Source: Brachynemurus nebulosus
Taxonomy: Eukaryota; Arthropoda; Insecta; Neuroptera; Myrmeleontidae
Direction of reading: 5' to 3'
Assembly (NCBI GenBank): GCA_035578155.1
Contig: JAPWDM010000001.1
Span: forward strand, 162,165,498 to 162,229,497
DNA length: 64,000 bases
Shown here: one piece after another, positions 61,533-64,000 of the stretch
How the letters are laid out: every line of letters begins with the position of its first letter
How positions within the stretch are numbered: position 1 is the first letter of the stretch
Notes under the pieces: model-generated
Database searches by the model: none
What the model saw: the letters and a program-made list of their open reading frames with translations, nothing else
What the model was told of the DNA's origin: nothing
Made by a program: the position numbers and the translations under genes

Positions 61533-64000
61533 TAATAATAACAAATTCATAAATATTCTATTAATTTTTTATTCAATGCTTGTATAGGTAAATTTTTTGG
61601 AAAAACTGGGCTTTTGCTTTCGATCAACTCAACTACAATCATAATTTGAACTGATTAATTGAAATTTAGTATGGCGGATGCTAATCATATTAATTAACCT
61701 TCAACATTATATTTCAACCCCATAGATACTGCCTATATCAGCAGTTTTCAAAATTTTTTAGCTACCTACATTATTACAACTTACAGCAGCAACATTATTA
61801 CAACTTTTATATAAATTCCATATCAACATGTTAGATTTAACATAAAAATTACAACTCTTCACGAAGTGTTGAGATGAGTATATACATATACAAAAACACG
61901 GCTCTGATGTCTGAGAGAACTAAAAATCATTTGTGAATAAAGTGCGCAGGTACTATCGACCGAAAATTTCCAAATAGTATGAAGTATGTTTATACGTGAT
62001 CGCAAGTTCTTTCGTAGAGTAACTTGCGAAAGAAAACTTGCAGAAAGTATAAAACATGTGGACACGTATGTGCAAGTAGTGTCTGCAAAAACTTCCGCAC
62101 GTAACTTGCATGTGTACACTAAGCATAATGTTTAAAAAAAGTGTCGATATGTATATGAATTACAGGATAAACGAAGTAGTCGGAAAACCACATTTCATAC
62201 TACACGACCAAATTTCATTTCAACTAATGGCAGAAATAATTCCAGGGTTACAATATATGCTTCCCTGGTCCCATCCACACCACATCGCTTTTAGGAATTA
62301 AGTTTGGATCAAGAATAAAGCAAATTCTAGTGCAACAATAGCAAGCGGTACTCACTCGTAAAAATCACAGCCACAAAGATTCTGGTACATTACTGGCGAT
62401 GGTTTTAGAATGACGCAGAAGATTCAGATGTCCTATTCAGAGAGATACACGTTTCAGAAACTCAGTTTCGAAAAGAAGCGAATAATGTGACTTTTGGAAT
62501 AAACCGTCTAAACAAGTCGTGTATAAAATAAATACATAAAGAATACGTTGCTACGAATTTCTCATTTTCGAAATTGGTTTAATGAAATTAACCTCTCTCT
62601 ATTCAATCATGTACAACGAAATTTTATCTTTTAATTTTTCCATTTAATAAATTTCGACATAAATAATTGTATTCTTTATTTTATTTCAATTTCCTTTCTG
62701 TAGTTTTTTATTTAACGAAAAAAAAAAACTACGATTACTTATTTATTTATTAATTTTGTTTCCAAGTGAAACACAATATGTATATTCCTTGCTGGGGCCC
62801 CCTGTTCACAATAATTACCAAATATGTAATAAAAACCCTCCAATTTCGCGACATTAGATTATACGTTCTTTTCCCTCCACTCATTTCACAAAAATTTTCA
62901 ATTCAGACAGAAATAATCAAACATAAAAACAAGAACCTAACACGCAACAGAATAAAAAAATTTGCCATTAAAGAGAAGAGAAAAAAAATTGTAACCTTGT
63001 ACTACACATTAAGTTTGTGTTGTGAGTAAATAATTTTATTTATAAAATTTTTGATTGTACTAATGTCTGTGTTACGTACTTATATAAATATTAAGAAATT
63101 CATCATCACACCATGGATAGTCACTGTTTTATTATGTGTACCTGTTATTATTACAGTAAAACTTCGCTTAACCATCATTCATTTAACCAATAATTTCTAT
63201 TATCCGTCAACGCGTAATAAAGCAACAAGTGTCATCTCCTTGGTATTAGGTATAGGGTAAACATGCCAGTGAATGAACACTTCCAGTGAATGAACAATGG
63301 AAGTTGAATTCCAAAAAACAAGATGTAAATATTGCGGGCCTTTTTTAAATTGGCACCAGTGTATTCCTTGTTTATAACAATCAGAATTCACTTAACTGAA
63401 TCCCACACAATACGGCGAAATTATTTCAAACACGTGTATAATCGATTTTTTCTCAAAAATTATAAAGTAAGTTACTTTTTACTTATATTACTTGATTGTT
63501 TTCGGATCAAAAAGGATTGATTCAGATTGTTTTATATGATTTTTAATAAGGGTTTATTTGATTTAGAAATTTTTTAACAATTGGATTTTGAAGTTTGGGG
63601 GGTGTTTACTTACTTTTCGAAGAATTTGTCGTAAACTCTAGTGAATAAACAGTTGTCCATTCATTGGGGCTAAGTCATAATGCAGCCAAAAACATTGAGT
63701 GTGTGCTTTCCTAGAACTTTATCGAGTTTTATGCATGAGAAGTTAATCGGGATTTTTAAAAAGATCCTCTACCCAGTAAGTGAACGCGGGTCTTCATTTA
63801 TTGGAAAACATAAAATTTAATGTGTGTAGTAAATGAACAGGTAGTATATTTTATTATGAAAGAATACTTTGTCGAGTTAAATGAGTTGCTGGTTCTATTT
63901 GGATTCGATAGCATCTCCAACACCATCTCGTGTTTCAAATAAAACGCCAGAGGATATTTGGAATAAACATTTGCACTGAGCAGTTATCAGCGGAAATAAA
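61533..64000. other. Non-coding stretch, 2.5 kb
   Basis: No gene supported. Near 63,157 TAAAACTTCGCTTAACCATC, and 63,265-63,840 with repeated AGTGAATGAACA motifs, look like transposon scraps. Confidence 0.35.

Overview
The window looks like AT-rich nuclear DNA of an animal, most likely an insect. The one gene I can name, a copy of COP9 signalosome subunit 8, is split by short spliceosomal introns. The rest is dense with eukaryotic cut-and-paste transposon relics (hAT, Mutator-like, piggyBac-like, Harbinger-like and Tc1/mariner-like MITEs) and long (TA)n tracts. I cannot place it in an order. No bacterial operon, rRNA, CRISPR array or intact long coding sequence is visible.

Layout. 1-10,159: nested repeats, including three transposons whose ends are fixed by exact target-site duplications (TSDs). 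10,160-13,466: a four-exon CSN8 relic on the + strand with two in-frame stop codons and a reading-frame break. Its first intron is swollen from about 55 bp by a 2,489-bp Mutator-like element. 13,467-27,450: tandem repeats, Tc1-like and foldback elements, and the first of two almost identical 1.8-kb repeats. 27,451-37,636: four dispersed copies of a short non-coding RNA gene with a U6-type (RNA polymerase III) promoter, separated by a 1.4-kb Mutator-like hairpin element and the second 1.8-kb repeat. 41,418-42,589 (- strand): a long open frame that looks like an exon cut in two by a hAT insertion. 43,567-47,473: a Harbinger-like MITE, then a 2.7-kb foldback element sitting in a piggyBac-like relic. 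A paralogous segment near 53.9 kb preserves the uninterrupted site. 48-64 kb: more hairpins, MITEs and repeat fragments, with no recognisable gene.

How the parts fit. The window reads as a gene-poor, transposon-eroded region. The clearest functional candidates are the four RNA genes. Each has a 20-bp upstream motif, then 13 bp, then a TATA-like box, then an RNA whose two ends can pair, then a T-run. Copies 2 and 3 look intact. Copy 1 has a decayed 3' half, and copy 4 is interrupted by a 164-bp MITE.

All boundaries were read by eye. Identities to named transposon superfamilies rest on terminal motifs and TSD length only, because no transposase is encoded here.
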